NCBI RefSeq assembly: GCF_003473485.1
Contig: NC_053042.1
Coordinates: forward strand, 36,050,762 to 36,114,761
Reading direction: 5' to 3'
Length of the DNA: 64,000 nucleotides
Source: Medicago truncatula
Lineage: Eukaryota; Streptophyta; Magnoliopsida; Fabales; Fabaceae
Part shown: in pieces, positions 53,995-64,000 of the stretch
Position numbering within the stretch: the first letter of the stretch is position 1
Layout: every line of letters begins with the position of its first letter
The notes under the pieces: model-generated
The model's database searches: none
Seen by the model: only the letters and a program-made list of their open reading frames with translations
Told to the model about the DNA's origin: nothing
Made by a program: the position numbers and the translations under genes

Positions 53995-56900
53995 TATATG
54001 AGATATACTACATTTTTATAATATTATACCCCAGATACGATTTTTGTTCTTACTATATTATTAGTATGAAGTTTTTTCTGTCAGTTGTTTAATGATGACT
54101 AACCTTTATCGAAGATCAATGTGAGATATAAGGTGAGTTTTTCTCTTCCAACCAGATTTTGTTCATACCCAAAAATCAAAAATCAAACATTTAATTATCT
54201 ACTTAAAGAATCTAAATCTCTTCTCACTTGAATCAATCAACTCTTGCGGATTTTTGTTTGTTTTAAGTAATAGAAGAAAAGGACCAAGATTTTGTCAAAA
54301 GACCAAGATATAGTTTTAATTTTCCAAGCCAAGGGGTCCAGATTGTCATCTTTTTCAATACAATGCATAAACGCCTTTGGCTAGATTCATATTCGTCCCT
54401 ACCCATACTTTTGGTCAAAGTAGTCCCACTATTTTTATAAACATGATATTAGCCGCAATATTAACAATTAATTTATAAATAGCAAACTTTTTTGCTTCAA
54501 AAAAATAAACAGTAAACTTTTTGTAAACAAAACTTCATATCAATATTTTAAAAACTGCATCAAACTATCAAATAATTATATTTTATACAACGATAATATA
54601 TTCTATTTTTTAAAGAGGACAATGATAATATATACTAATTATATAAAGAGGACAATGATAATATATACTAATTATAATAAGAATTATAAAAGTTATTCTT
54701 AATGTGTGTTTGAATTATAAAAATTTGATACAAAATCTAGCATAAACTTTATCAAAAGAATGGTTATTTTTCAAAAGAGTTATTCCTAAATATTCGGTTA
54801 TCACTTTATTTTTGATACAACATTCTATTGGTACTTGCATGGTAAAATAAAACCTAAATAAATGAAAATGATTAGGCTAAATTAGATATTTTAGTCCCAA
54901 CATTTTCGTTAGTCAAATTGGTCTAATTATGTTAATTTTAGACACAAGTGTTTAAGGTGGATCAACGTTATAGGTGATCAACTAAATATCTTATTTATTT
55001 TTTAAATTTTAACCATTTGATTTTTTTGATAAAATGGAAATCATTAGATCTTGCATGTCAATTGTATCTAACAGTGAATCACCAAAACCTTATTTTTTAT
55101 TTTTTATTTTTCTTCTTCTCCTCGCCTCTTCATCTTCGTCATGTTCAAGTAAACCTAGAAGAAAAAGAAGAAAACCTAAAAAATTTATTTTAACAGTGAG
55201 ATGCTCCGCATCAAACCTTCATGTTATATTTCAACATGAGATGATTAAATTTAGTGCAATTTGAAAAATTCCACCATCATTCTTAGAATTTTGGGTTCTC
55301 AATTTTATAAAATCGATTTGATGATTACCACCATTTATAGACACATTATCTTGTCATATTTTATTCAATGTAGAACTCCTTAACAAATCTCCCCACGCTC
55401 ATGACTAAAATATTCAATCGTGACCCATGCATGTGTATGAAGTTTGACCCGATAGCGGAAATTTAATAGATATTGAATAGGTCATGATGAAACTCTCTCT
55501 CTCTCTCTCACTAAAATGACTGTATAACTTCTCAAACTTAAATTGACTTTCCAACTGTATGTACATTTTACCTTTTCACCACTTAGAAGATAAGGGAAGA
55601 GGTGCAATTCAAAACATGGATAGCTATAATGGAAACGACCACACCGCAAATTAGATTATTGAATTCTCTTATATTATATATTTGATAATTTTATATATTT
55701 ACCTCTTGTATTAAAAATTAGCATAAATTTTATATTTAATATGATCAATTCGATTGAACTCAAATGAATAATGAACTACAGGGAATGGTTAAGAGTTTGA
55801 AAAACCTTTTACAAAAGAGTTTACTATCCATTTGTCATGTGAGAGTTAACCATCCATTAATTAATGGATTAAATGAGACCTCGTCCAAGCAAATTTAAAG
55901 TTAACCAACCATCAAATTTAAGGGCGAGATTTTTTATGTAAGAAAGTTTGCTTCCCATTCTTTATCTTTGATAACTTTCTCTCTCTCGTTTCGTTTGCCT
56001 TATCATTCTCTCCATTCCAAGCAAATCTTCTACTCTTGTTATCATTTTTAACTTAGATATAAAGACTCTAATTCGTAAATTTAAGATACAAAATGTTTGC
56101 CAAAATAACAGTAAAACTCAATGTGTGACACTGATACAATTATCGTGTATGTAGCGAGTAAACACCTTGTCTTATGTATCTCCATGTGTGTTACACTAGG
56201 CACTTGCGTCATTTCTCCGCATATGTCCCCTATAAGGTTTCTAAAGAATGATGTACCCAGTACAATAATGCACTAGATGGTGTGCCACACATAGGAAAGG
56301 AGATATGGACACTTTTTTTATTCTTTCCTTTTCACTATTCCGAAGGGTCACATTGTCTGTGTTGTTATTGTTTGGAGATATATAATATTACACTCATTTG
56401 TCCACATGAAATATACAAAAAGAGAGGAAGAACAATACCTTTTTTGTGAACTGCATTTCATGATGATGGGGCAAAAAGATTATCTGTTTACTAGCATAGA
56501 AAGAGCTTTTCATAGTAATGCTGATGTACTAAGCTGGATTTTGTTGGTCTTTTTGTTAGTTCAGCATTAAAGTTAGCCTATTTGTACAACCCTTTTGCAA
56601 TAATTTTTTGACAATTTTCTCTCTCATACTCACATTTTCTTCTTATTCTCTCATCTTTTTTCTCTCTATTATTTTCGACCAATAAGAAGAAAGAAAAAAA
56701 AATTTGTCATAGAAGTTGTACCAATAACTTTGTATTGTATCATAGTGATATTTTAGAGTTTATTAGACCTAATAAACTATAGTGACATAGTGGTTCTTTT
56801 TTTGTCCATGCACCATATTAAATTAAATACAAATAGTATAAGCCGCAAAACCTACAACTATATATATTTTTTCTTCATGTGAGTGCTACAACTCACTTTG

Positions 56901-57020
56901 TTTTTTCCAACCTCTGACGGAACAACAATTGGAAATTAAGTCAAACAATCAACAAGAGCTTGCTAAATAAAAAGGCTAGGAATCAGAAAAGATAAACACA
57001 ACATCAGATTCTTTTCCACT
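53995..57020. other. Intergenic AT-rich DNA
   Basis: No gene was recognised. It holds a 30-bp-scale tandem duplication (AAAGAGGACAATGATAATAT, twice, about 54614-54676) and a CT microsatellite (about 55493-55510). The open frame 55034-55264 is low-complexity and unconvincing. Confidence 0.5.
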
Positions 57021-57490
57021 ACTGCTACACTTGTTTAGTGGCATCACCATTTGTAATTGTTGCCCATCATATCGGTCCACCACATGAGTAGGTGACCGTA
57101 CAAGATTCTCCAATGACGACTGAGTACTGATGCAAAGGTCTTGTGTGGAAAGGAGGCAACCTAACTAAAAAATCTCACACACGCATCGACTGTCCTTTTT
57201 TCTAGCCCAATGAGCGGGAACAGTTATCTTCTTGTGGGGTACCACGGTGTTTGTGTCTGTGGCCGTGCTTGTAGTGGCGACTCTGGTGTCCCTCGTCATC
57301 GTCAGGGGATGAAAGAGAGGGTGGAGATAGGTGCAGAAAAGTTGGTAATCCTGGAGTGTAAGATAATGTCGCCACAAGCAGCCTCCTAGTGCTAGTTGGG
57401 GTGCACAAAGTGGACGAAGGGCTGGTGGTGGCAGCTGAATAACTGGAGGACTGATCTGGCTCTCCACTTTTGGCGCAAATGCAAGAAATG
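57021..57490 (-). pseudogene. Coding-like remnant of an unknown gene
   Basis: On the minus strand one frame reads STRRLLVATLSYTPGLPTFL, then HLSPPSLSSPDDDEGHQSRH and a His/Lys/Arg-rich stretch, ending in TAG after CSRSLG. Further on, after a possible AG acceptor near 57157, another open stretch reads SLENLVRSPTHVVDRYDGQQ, then GKESDVVFIFSDS and a stop. The base composition is richer in GC than the surroundings and the amino acid use is protein-like, but there is no start codon and I do not recognise the family. It could be the 3' part of a decayed gene. Confidence 0.3.
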
Positions 57491-59342
57491 TGAGAACCAG
57501 AGTTACCGAGTTAAAAATATAGATTCTCTTTGTATTGTGTCTGTTTTTAGTTTCTTCCTCTTATGCTAATACATCTCAACATGAAAGTACTTTAACGTTC
57601 ACACCGGCTCCTTAGAAGTAGAATTGCTTAAATACTTGCAAATTCATTAGATAGTTTCCAGTAGGTTGTTTATGAAGTGAATTACTAATCTACTACTACT
57701 ATAAAATATAAATAGCAAGAGAATGTGGTTAGGCGCTGCTTGCTTGCATTTCTCATTCATTTTGTGTGATGACTTTCTACTTGTAGTAGGTAAGCACAAA
57801 CTATTCTAGATGAGGGTTCAAGCCACCAACATTGTTCCTGAACAACTCTTTTAACAATGTTGAGAAGTGCGGCAAAGGATGTATCAGATTAGTGTAAATG
57901 GATAACATGTTAATTTTACATGGGAGGAAATCAACTGGAGGACATTTCAAGCAAAAGATCCATACATCAGAAGGTATAGAGTGGTGAGAGAGAGAGAGAG
58001 AAACACAAATATCCAATGAAAACAGACAAACTTAGGAACCTTCAAAAAACATGTCTTTATTTCTACTGCTCACATCCTCCCAAGTTCATGCTAAGTAACC
58101 ACATAAAACAAAGTTTTTATGATACAAAATTTTATGTTGAATCTACATAGCTTTCACACTGTCTGTCAAAGTACAGAGTGCTTCAACTTTCCAATAACTT
58201 CAACAAGATCGACCAAAGGACATGCAAAAAGATTTCTAACTTTATTCTACTGTAAAATACAATTAATAGTACATAACAGCTCATTATAATAAAAATAAAA
58301 ATGTAGATATTTAGAACATTCAAACAGCAGTAAGATGCTAGATCAGATAGGAACACCGGTTTTCTTAAATTAACATTCATGGTGTCAAGAAAAATTTAAG
58401 CTATTTACACCTTTGATCAACTTGTTTCCAGTGTTTCAAAAAGCAAATACATTATTACTGCTCATTTGGATGGAGAGCCTGGTCATCATCCAACAATGCA
58501 GCTCATTTGCAAATGTGTACGCGTTTCTTTCGCTTTGAATTATCAGAAGAAATCCAGCATTAGATTCCACCAACAGAAATTCTGCGATATCTTACTTGAA
58601 CTTCAATACATGATTGGTTTGATACCAAACGGATTATTCGGATTTTGGAGCACCATGTCCTTAAATTCCTAAATTCCAAAGCACAATGAGTTAGACAAAT
58701 ACACATTTAAGCCCATTCACAACCTCCTACCTTGATATACCCTAATATGTCTGTAAGTTTTTCATGCATTTATTTCACAGGTTGACAAAGTGCATATTAA
58801 TACAGTACAATTCATGCTACAGGCAATTTTATGGTAGAAGGGTGGCCTTGTTACCAATCATCTTCCCGACAATTTCAAGTAATAATCTTAAAATTGAAAT
58901 TATAATATTTCAAGGAATGTGGTGCAAATGAAATTTCAAAAACAGGTTTACCATTAATACAATTCTGTAATTTCAAAAACAGGTTGACCATTAATATCCC
59001 TGCAAGTAAAAGGGGGTATAATTTAAACAACAATCCTCCTCTACCAAGAGTATAATAGTACACACATGAAATTGGTCTCAACAACATAAGTTTGGGCAAA
59101 CAAACTTCGATCTCTAGATATAATATAGCTAAGCCAAGAATATATTACTGAAGCATTTTTCAGTAACAGGGTACGAAGAGGTGACCATTCAATTTTTTGT
59201 AAAACAATTCATGCACCTAAAGATTAACAGTCATAATAAAAAGCAAGGAGAAATGTACTCACAAACAATGATCAAGCTTTTTTCTCCTGAGAAATTTCCA
59301 GATTGAAAACTTTTCACATATCTAATAGCCGATTTTATATTG
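57491..59342. other. Intergenic DNA and 3' flank of the PORR gene
   Basis: It includes a direct repeat of about 37 bp around ATTAATGG and AACCTGTTTTTGAAATT (about 58930-59000), probably in or near the 3' UTR of the minus-strand gene. No other gene could be supported. Confidence 0.45.
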
Positions 59343-60524
59343 TTATTCAGCAACTCTTGTGGCTACAAGTTCCATATCTTGCTTAATTTTCTCTTGTTTC
59401 AACTTCAATTGTTCTGCTCTTAGCCGCCAACCCTCCTTCAGCAGCTCAGCAAATCTATCTTTTATCTGAAGCAGTGGATCAATGTCAATCAACTTATCCC
59501 CATCATATGCTTCTCTCAACATTGCAGTTTCAATCCCACCTTTCAACGACATATAGAATATACCCGAATGCCTTGTAAAAGCACTTGAAAATGCATTTGA
59601 AAACCTATATTCATCGCAAAACTTTCCAAGAATCGGCACCGGAACCCTCTTATACAACGAAAGAGAAAGCAATTCATGGAACACCCCAACAGACCTCTTC
59701 TCCATCTCTCTAGAAGCTTGCTCCAAATGAGAAACATCCTCATAAGGCGAAACATAATCAAGTTCCATCCAATCCCTAATCCACTCCCTCATCTCCTTCT
59801 TCAACACAAAACCTGGAGGAAGCTTTACATTGAAACTGGGCCTAACCCTAATCCCAGTAGCCCTACTTTCCTCTTCAGCCCTTCTCTCAATAACAGATTT
59901 TGCAAACTCAGGGTTCCAATTAACCAATTCAAGAAAAGATTTTCCCTCCCCAGGTAAACCAGTTAACCTAAAATATTCCGGATACCTTGGCACCAAATCA
60001 ACTAAAAAATCATTAGGGAAACCAAATTCCCTCTTCACATGAAGCAATTTATCAGCACTAACAATTTTATCCTTTGACATCATCAACAATTTACACAACT
60101 TTGAAACAATTAACGGCTCATTCTCCTTATAAATCCGTTTCTCTTCCTGCAGAAACTGAAGGAGATGATCGCTGACACGGAGAAATTTCACAGGTTCGGT
60201 TTTGGGTTTTATACGATCATAGTATACATCGAATAAAAAAGGATTTTGATTCAAAAAGGTATCAATTTTAACCTTGAGACGCATCCTTTGGCGGCGTTTC
60301 TCAAGATAACGTAGAGGGATGACTTGACCTGGTTCATTGAGAACTTCTTTAACGACGCGGGCACATTGCTTGAAGCGTTTATCTTGTTCTATAGCTTGGT
60401 CAAGTGATTGGTCCTTGCGCCATACTACTTTGAGACTGGATATAAGTCTTGTGTGAACGTGAATGTTGAGATTGTTGTTGAGGTAGTAGCAGAAGAAAGT
60501 TTGAATTTTTGTCTTGGAGAACAT
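59343..60524 (-). CDS. PORR-domain protein (organellar group II intron splicing factor, WTF-like)
   Basis: An intronless coding region of 393 residues. PORR (plant organelle RNA recognition) proteins bind organellar RNA and help splice group II introns. The N-terminal 30 residues (MFSKTKIQTFFCYYLNNNLN, Arg-containing, few acids) look like a mitochondrial presequence. The domain follows, with VVWRKDQSLDQAIEQDKRF near residues 33-51, then LRYLEKRRQRMRLK, FLNQNPFLFDVY, FPNDFLVDLVPRYPEYFRL, FNVKLPPGFVLKKEMREW, and VPVPILGKFCDEYRFSNAFS with HSGIFYMSLKG near the end. A Lys/Glu-rich coiled tail closes the protein. It looks most like the mitochondrial WTF9 type, though this is inferred. A 5' UTR intron probably runs from a GTAAGT donor at 60852 to a CTAG acceptor at about 60533, and the upstream exon holds a GT microsatellite. 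Confidence 0.88.
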   Translation of the reverse strand: MFSKTKIQTFFCYYLNNNLNIHVHTRLISSLKVVWRKDQSLDQAIEQDKRFKQCARVVKEVLNEPGQVIPLRYLEKRRQRMRLKVKIDTFLNQNPFLFDVYYDRIKPKTEPVKFLRVSDHLLQFLQEEKRIYKENEPLIVSKLCKLLMMSKDKIVSADKLLHVKREFGFPNDFLVDLVPRYPEYFRLTGLPGEGKSFLELVNWNPEFAKSVIERRAEEESRATGIRVRPSFNVKLPPGFVLKKEMREWIRDWMELDYVSPYEDVSHLEQASREMEKRSVGVFHELLSLSLYKRVPVPILGKFCDEYRFSNAFSSAFTRHSGIFYMSLKGGIETAMLREAYDGDKLIDIDPLLQIKDRFAELLKEGWRLRAEQLKLKQEKIKQDMELVATRVAE

Positions 60525-60871
60525 GTCTTGAGCTAGAGGAAAGAATTACGTTAGTCGTATAACATTGTCATTTTTGACTAATACATAAGTCGTACAATAA
60601 CAGCACTTAGCCACTACATAAACACAAAAACATAGCACATTACATTTTGCTTATATACCATAGTCACTGAGTGTTGTGACATTTCAACAAATACCTTGTT
60701 TGCAAAATTCAAGCTTATACAAAGAGAGTAACTGAATATACCCAACAAAACCAAATGATACAATGTCAAGAAAAACAATCGGTTGCACATAAAAAAAGTA
60801 TTGACCAAGCAAAACCTTAAATTTAAATTTAACCAATTCAAAATGAACTTACTGTTCCTCGAGGGAGAATC

Positions 60872-60891
60872 ACACACACACACACACACAG
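60872..60891. repeat. (CA/GT)n microsatellite in the 5' UTR of the PORR gene
   Basis: About ten CA units on the plus strand. In the minus-strand transcript they read as GU repeats upstream of the splice donor at 60852. Confidence 0.7.
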
Positions 60892-61260
60892 TGGAGAGAG
60901 GAGACGAGAGTCGCGGCAGAAACTAAAGGAGACGACGGCACGGCGGAACAGAGATGCGCGAAATGGATTGCAGTGCCTTTTTTAATGTCTCGCTCACAAC
61001 CGGGACCAAAAACAACGTCTTCACCAAGTGTAAGACCGAAATCAAACAAAATAAACTTGCAACTACCTAAATCAAAAAAGTGTATAAAAAAAGTTTTATT
61101 CTTTTAACATAACTCATTTAAAAAAAAGTTTTTAATATTTGTATATACTCATTTATACTTTAAAATCCGCGAGTTATCGTTGGAGCTGTAAAAATGGACT
61201 ATCCAATTCGTTTAAAATTGACTTTAAGGAACTTCGACTTTATCGAGCCATGTCAAAAAA

Positions 61261-61510
61261 TGCTATTAAAATATGAAATATGTTCTTGACCGACTAGAAA
61301 TCAATGCAACGCTGACACGTGGATCAACCGTCCATCGGACCAAGGCGCATTGCCTAGAGGAATACGCTAACAATTGTACACCCTGCCTTACTCGAGCATG
61401 CCCGTACATCAGACACCCTACATGTGTCCCTCCAACGGCCTCAGAGCGTAACACTTTACAGAGACAGTTATTCACACACGCCTATATAAAAGTGACTTAA
61501 CTTCACCGCT
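61261..61510 (+). promoter_or_regulatory. Promoter-like region without an identified gene
   Basis: This is a GC-richer island in AT-rich DNA. It has a CACGTG G-box at 61316-61321 (context GACACGTGGA) and a strong TATA box CCTATATAAA at 61481-61490. A possible splice donor (AAG|GTAATA near 61514) and acceptor (TTTGCAG near 61599) follow, then a short basic open stretch (KTRRRVPKHIM). No complete gene can be built. Confidence 0.35.
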
Positions 61511-61599
61511 AAGGTAATATTCACTTTTTCCACACTTTTCACACATTCCATCTATTTCCCATACTGATTTGAGTGTTAAAGTGTTAATGTGTTTGCAGA

Positions 61600-62262
61600 C
61601 ACTTTTTATCCCACCGTTAAAACTCGTCGCCGCGTACCGAAGCACATTATGCCACTGTTGTCACCATCAGTTCCAATGCAAATTTATTATTTTAAACTTC
61701 TTAATATGTGCAAATTTGCACATAATAGAAAAATTGTGAATATTTTGAAGGAATTCAAATGTTTTAAGGTGAATTCCATTGTTTGGATAATTAATTTGAA
61801 GAATTTTCAAAATGATTGGAATTTTGAAGTATTTTGTTCTAGTTAAATATAGAGAATTTCAAATGACACCTAAAAGCTATGAATTTCAAATTTCTTCATT
61901 GTTATAATTTTTCAAATTTAACATTTTGATCCTCAACTTTTCCAAAATTTTCAAAATGACCTCAATAAATTTCCAAGAAATTGCAAATTAACCCTAAAAT
62001 TTTTAAAAAATTATAATTTGACCTCAATTTTTTTAAATTTACAAATTGACCCGTAATTTAAATTTTCAAACTTGCCTAAAAAAAATTAAAATTTGCCAAA
62101 AAATAATGACCAATGAATTTCTTCCATCAAAATAAAATTATTGAGAAATGAAAGTAATTTAATTGAATCATTTAAATTACTTAAAATTCTAAAAAATTTC
62201 AAATTTCCAAATTATCTCGTCCAAACACATCTAAAATATTTATATGTCTCGAAAATTGCTAA
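61600..62262. other. AT-rich DNA with repeated ATTTTCAAA motifs
   Basis: Simple AT-rich sequence with recurrent ATTTTCAAAATGACCTC and AAATTTACAAATTGACC phrases. No gene recognised. Confidence 0.4.
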
Positions 62263-62592
62263 GGGTGTGTTTGTTTCAAGTTATAATTGTTGATTCCCGA
62301 AAATAAAATGATAGAAATGTATATGCTACTAAAATTTAATCCTTGGTATAAAATGTTTATGGGAATAGAAAAAATTTCCCAAGGAAAAGGGTGGGAATAA
62401 AGTTCCCATGGAGATGGGAATAAATTCATAAATAGTTTACCTATTATAATCCCTATTTTTATGGTTCCTAGGAATATTATAAAGCTAACCAAACATATTT
62501 TTCCTAAATTTCTTGGAATAAAATTCTCATCTTTATATTCCAAGGAATGTTATTCCTAAAAATAAATTTGATAAACTTGAAACAAACACACC
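62263..62592. mobile_element. Tourist/Harbinger-like MITE
   Basis: This 330-bp element has termini GGGTGTGTTTGTTTCAAGTT and AACTTGAAACAAACACACC and 3-bp flanks TAA (62260-62262, 62593-62595), as expected for PIF/Harbinger-type MITEs. Confidence 0.8.
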
Positions 62593-62959
62593 TAAGATGA
62601 CCACGAAAATAATTTTTTTTTGCGGTGGTCGAGGTTTGAAACTCAACCTCACATGTTTTATGCATTGTGTCCTAACCGAACTGAAGGAGGACCTTCGAAA
62701 ACAATTTAACATTGTAAAAAAATTTCACGAAGACAACAAATTCAAGTCCTATTTTTATTTATTTTTTGTCGTGTTAATGTGTGAACTCAGAATTCCTATA
62801 ATGACGTGAAATTTGGGCCATGCATTATCTTATATTCCAAAAACACCCTCGATTCATATAGATATTGACAATATTATCCAATAACTTAGCGAGGTCCCTC
62901 TTTCTCTCTCCATATCGTTAGTATTATTTCCAGACTCATAGGGAAACAGCGTAACAATA

Positions 62960-63370
62960 ACAATAATTTCGCGTGCAACAATTACAATTACACACACTAA
63001 GGTCAAGCCCACACACTCTTTCACTAATCTTTTCGCATTCTAATCCCTATTTCACGTTATATAATCATATTCATTCTTGTTCCTATTTCAATCACTTTTC
63101 CATTCTTATTCCCAATTCTCATAATTCAATAATTCATTTTAGGTACGATTTTAATTTCTTTCTTTTTCTTCTTCTTTTTTTCTTTTTTTTTGCATGTTGT
63201 AACTCACAGGGTTTTTTCAAATTTATCGTAATCATATCCATCGCTTTTAATAATCATGCATATTCGACGTTAGGGTTTAATCGATTTCTATTTTGTTTGC
63301 AGATACGTGAAACCGTGTGATCATGGGTTTCAATTCTGTCTATAGATCTTTGCTCGATATTTTTCCACAG
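62960..63370 (+). CDS. 5' end of a gene resembling plant CUE-domain proteins (runs off the window)
   Basis: A leader exon seems to end at TTTTAG|GTACGA (63142/63143). A 5' UTR intron ends at TTTGCAG (63302), and the first coding exon (ATG at 63323) reads MGFNSVYRSLLDIFPQ, ending at CAG|GTATAC (63370). From memory this opening resembles plant proteins with a ubiquitin-binding CUE domain, which continue with a V-D-x-R-x-L-x-A-V-A type sequence. The next exon is not identifiable before the window ends at 64000, although the last bases (ATGGCTCATATTCAG) may belong to it. The leader is pyrimidine-rich with CTTTTTCTTCTTC tracts. The gene is incomplete in the window, so the identification is tentative. 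Confidence 0.5.
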
Positions 63371-64000
63371 GTATACATACCTATTGAGTTATGATTGTAG
63401 ATTATTCTTTTATTGATTTTATTTTAATTATTATATTATTATACCTTTTTGATGCTCTGTGATCAAGTTTTTTCAATTTGTTTTCTGGTTCTGAATTTGT
63501 TAACTTGAATTGGGTTTTCTAATTTCAAATTAATCAAATAAAATCAGGTTTATAAATTTAACTTTCTAGTTAAGGATTACGTGCACAGCGTTGCTACTTT
63601 CAAATCCAAGTTCCTTATGTTTTTAGTCCCATGTAGTTATAGCGTTTTCAAAATTTGTTGCTTATAGTCTTTATTGGGCCACCTGCCGCGCTTTCAAATA
63701 AAATTGGTTTTTGAATTTGCAAGGATGAATCTAAACATAAATACTTACTTGTAGAGATTCAAACCAAAAACACTGTAATTGTAGGATCAAAAATCATATT
63801 TTGATCTAAATTCTGTTATAACTATTACTTTCTTATTGAGGGATGGTTATATCAATCATGGATTATTAGTTGCTATATATGACATTTGAGATTGTCGAAT
63901 TTTCAAGGAACTTAATTGTAAATTGATCTGCTTTTGGGAAAATAACTATAGTTAATATACTGGAGTCATTAGGTGATGATCAAATGGCTCATATTCAGAG
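63371..64000 (+). other. First coding intron of the right-edge gene, or beyond
   Basis: AT-rich sequence without a convincing exon until, possibly, the last 30 bases. Confidence 0.4.

Noticed and set aside
55034-55264. 76-residue frame with hydrophobic start and Ser/Lys runs
   Set aside because: Low-complexity sequence without conserved features, splice context or promoter.
58600-58670. Terminal exon on the minus strand reading EFKDMVLQNPNNPFGIKPIMY
   Set aside because: It looks protein-like, but no upstream exon with a matching phase could be found between it and the PORR gene. It may be 3' UTR.
1-64000. CRISPR arrays, bacterial operons or integrated virus genomes
   Set aside because: No spaced identical repeats, no ribosome-binding-site-linked gene runs, and no viral replication or capsid genes. 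All multi-copy signals are explained by plant transposons and duplications.

Overview
The window looks like nuclear DNA of a legume, most likely Medicago or a close relative. It is AT-rich, its genes carry GT-AG introns, and it is dense with small plant transposons: tRNA-derived SINEs, Stowaway, Tourist, hAT and MULE-type MITEs, and L1-type LINE pieces. The species is an inference from sequence style, not from a search. Eight intact or near-intact genes can be reconstructed, and a ninth runs off the right edge.

Layout. 1.1-2.4 kb: a small heavy-metal-associated (HMA) gene on the minus strand whose last exon contains a SINE. 2.6-6.0 kb and 10.7-13.4 kb: two copies of one duplicated block, each carrying different transposon insertions. 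Between them lie a broken glycolate oxidase copy (6.5-6.9 kb) and an intact intronless aspartic-protease-like gene (7.3-8.6 kb). The second copy lacks this 2.9 kb gene-bearing piece. 16.2-29.3 kb: three six-exon PhzF-like genes in tandem on the minus strand (297, 293 and 292 residues). The first has lost the glutamate expected to be catalytic. The spaces between them hold a LINE with a 16-bp target duplication, a Pack-MULE carrying part of an NLR resistance gene, and several MITEs. 30.7-33.5 kb: a seven-exon R3H-domain gene. 35.0-39.96 kb: a nest of elements in which a decayed hAT transposon and a hAT MITE both sit inside an older inverted-repeat element. 41.4-43.9 kb: a seven-exon bHLH-like regulator with an unusual basic region. 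49.4-50.4 kb: an intronless adenylate isopentenyltransferase (cytokinin synthesis). 59.3-60.5 kb: a PORR-domain organellar RNA-splicing factor. 63.0 kb to the edge: the 5' end of a gene resembling plant CUE-domain proteins.

The genes do not form one pathway. This is ordinary eukaryotic gene order in which the only functional cluster is the PhzF tandem array. The region's main interest is its recent structural history: block duplication followed by loss or gain of a gene, tandem gene amplification with active-site loss in one member, gene-fragment capture by a MULE, and a SINE read as coding sequence. Exon coordinates come from hand translation with GT-AG rules and phase checks, without transcript support.
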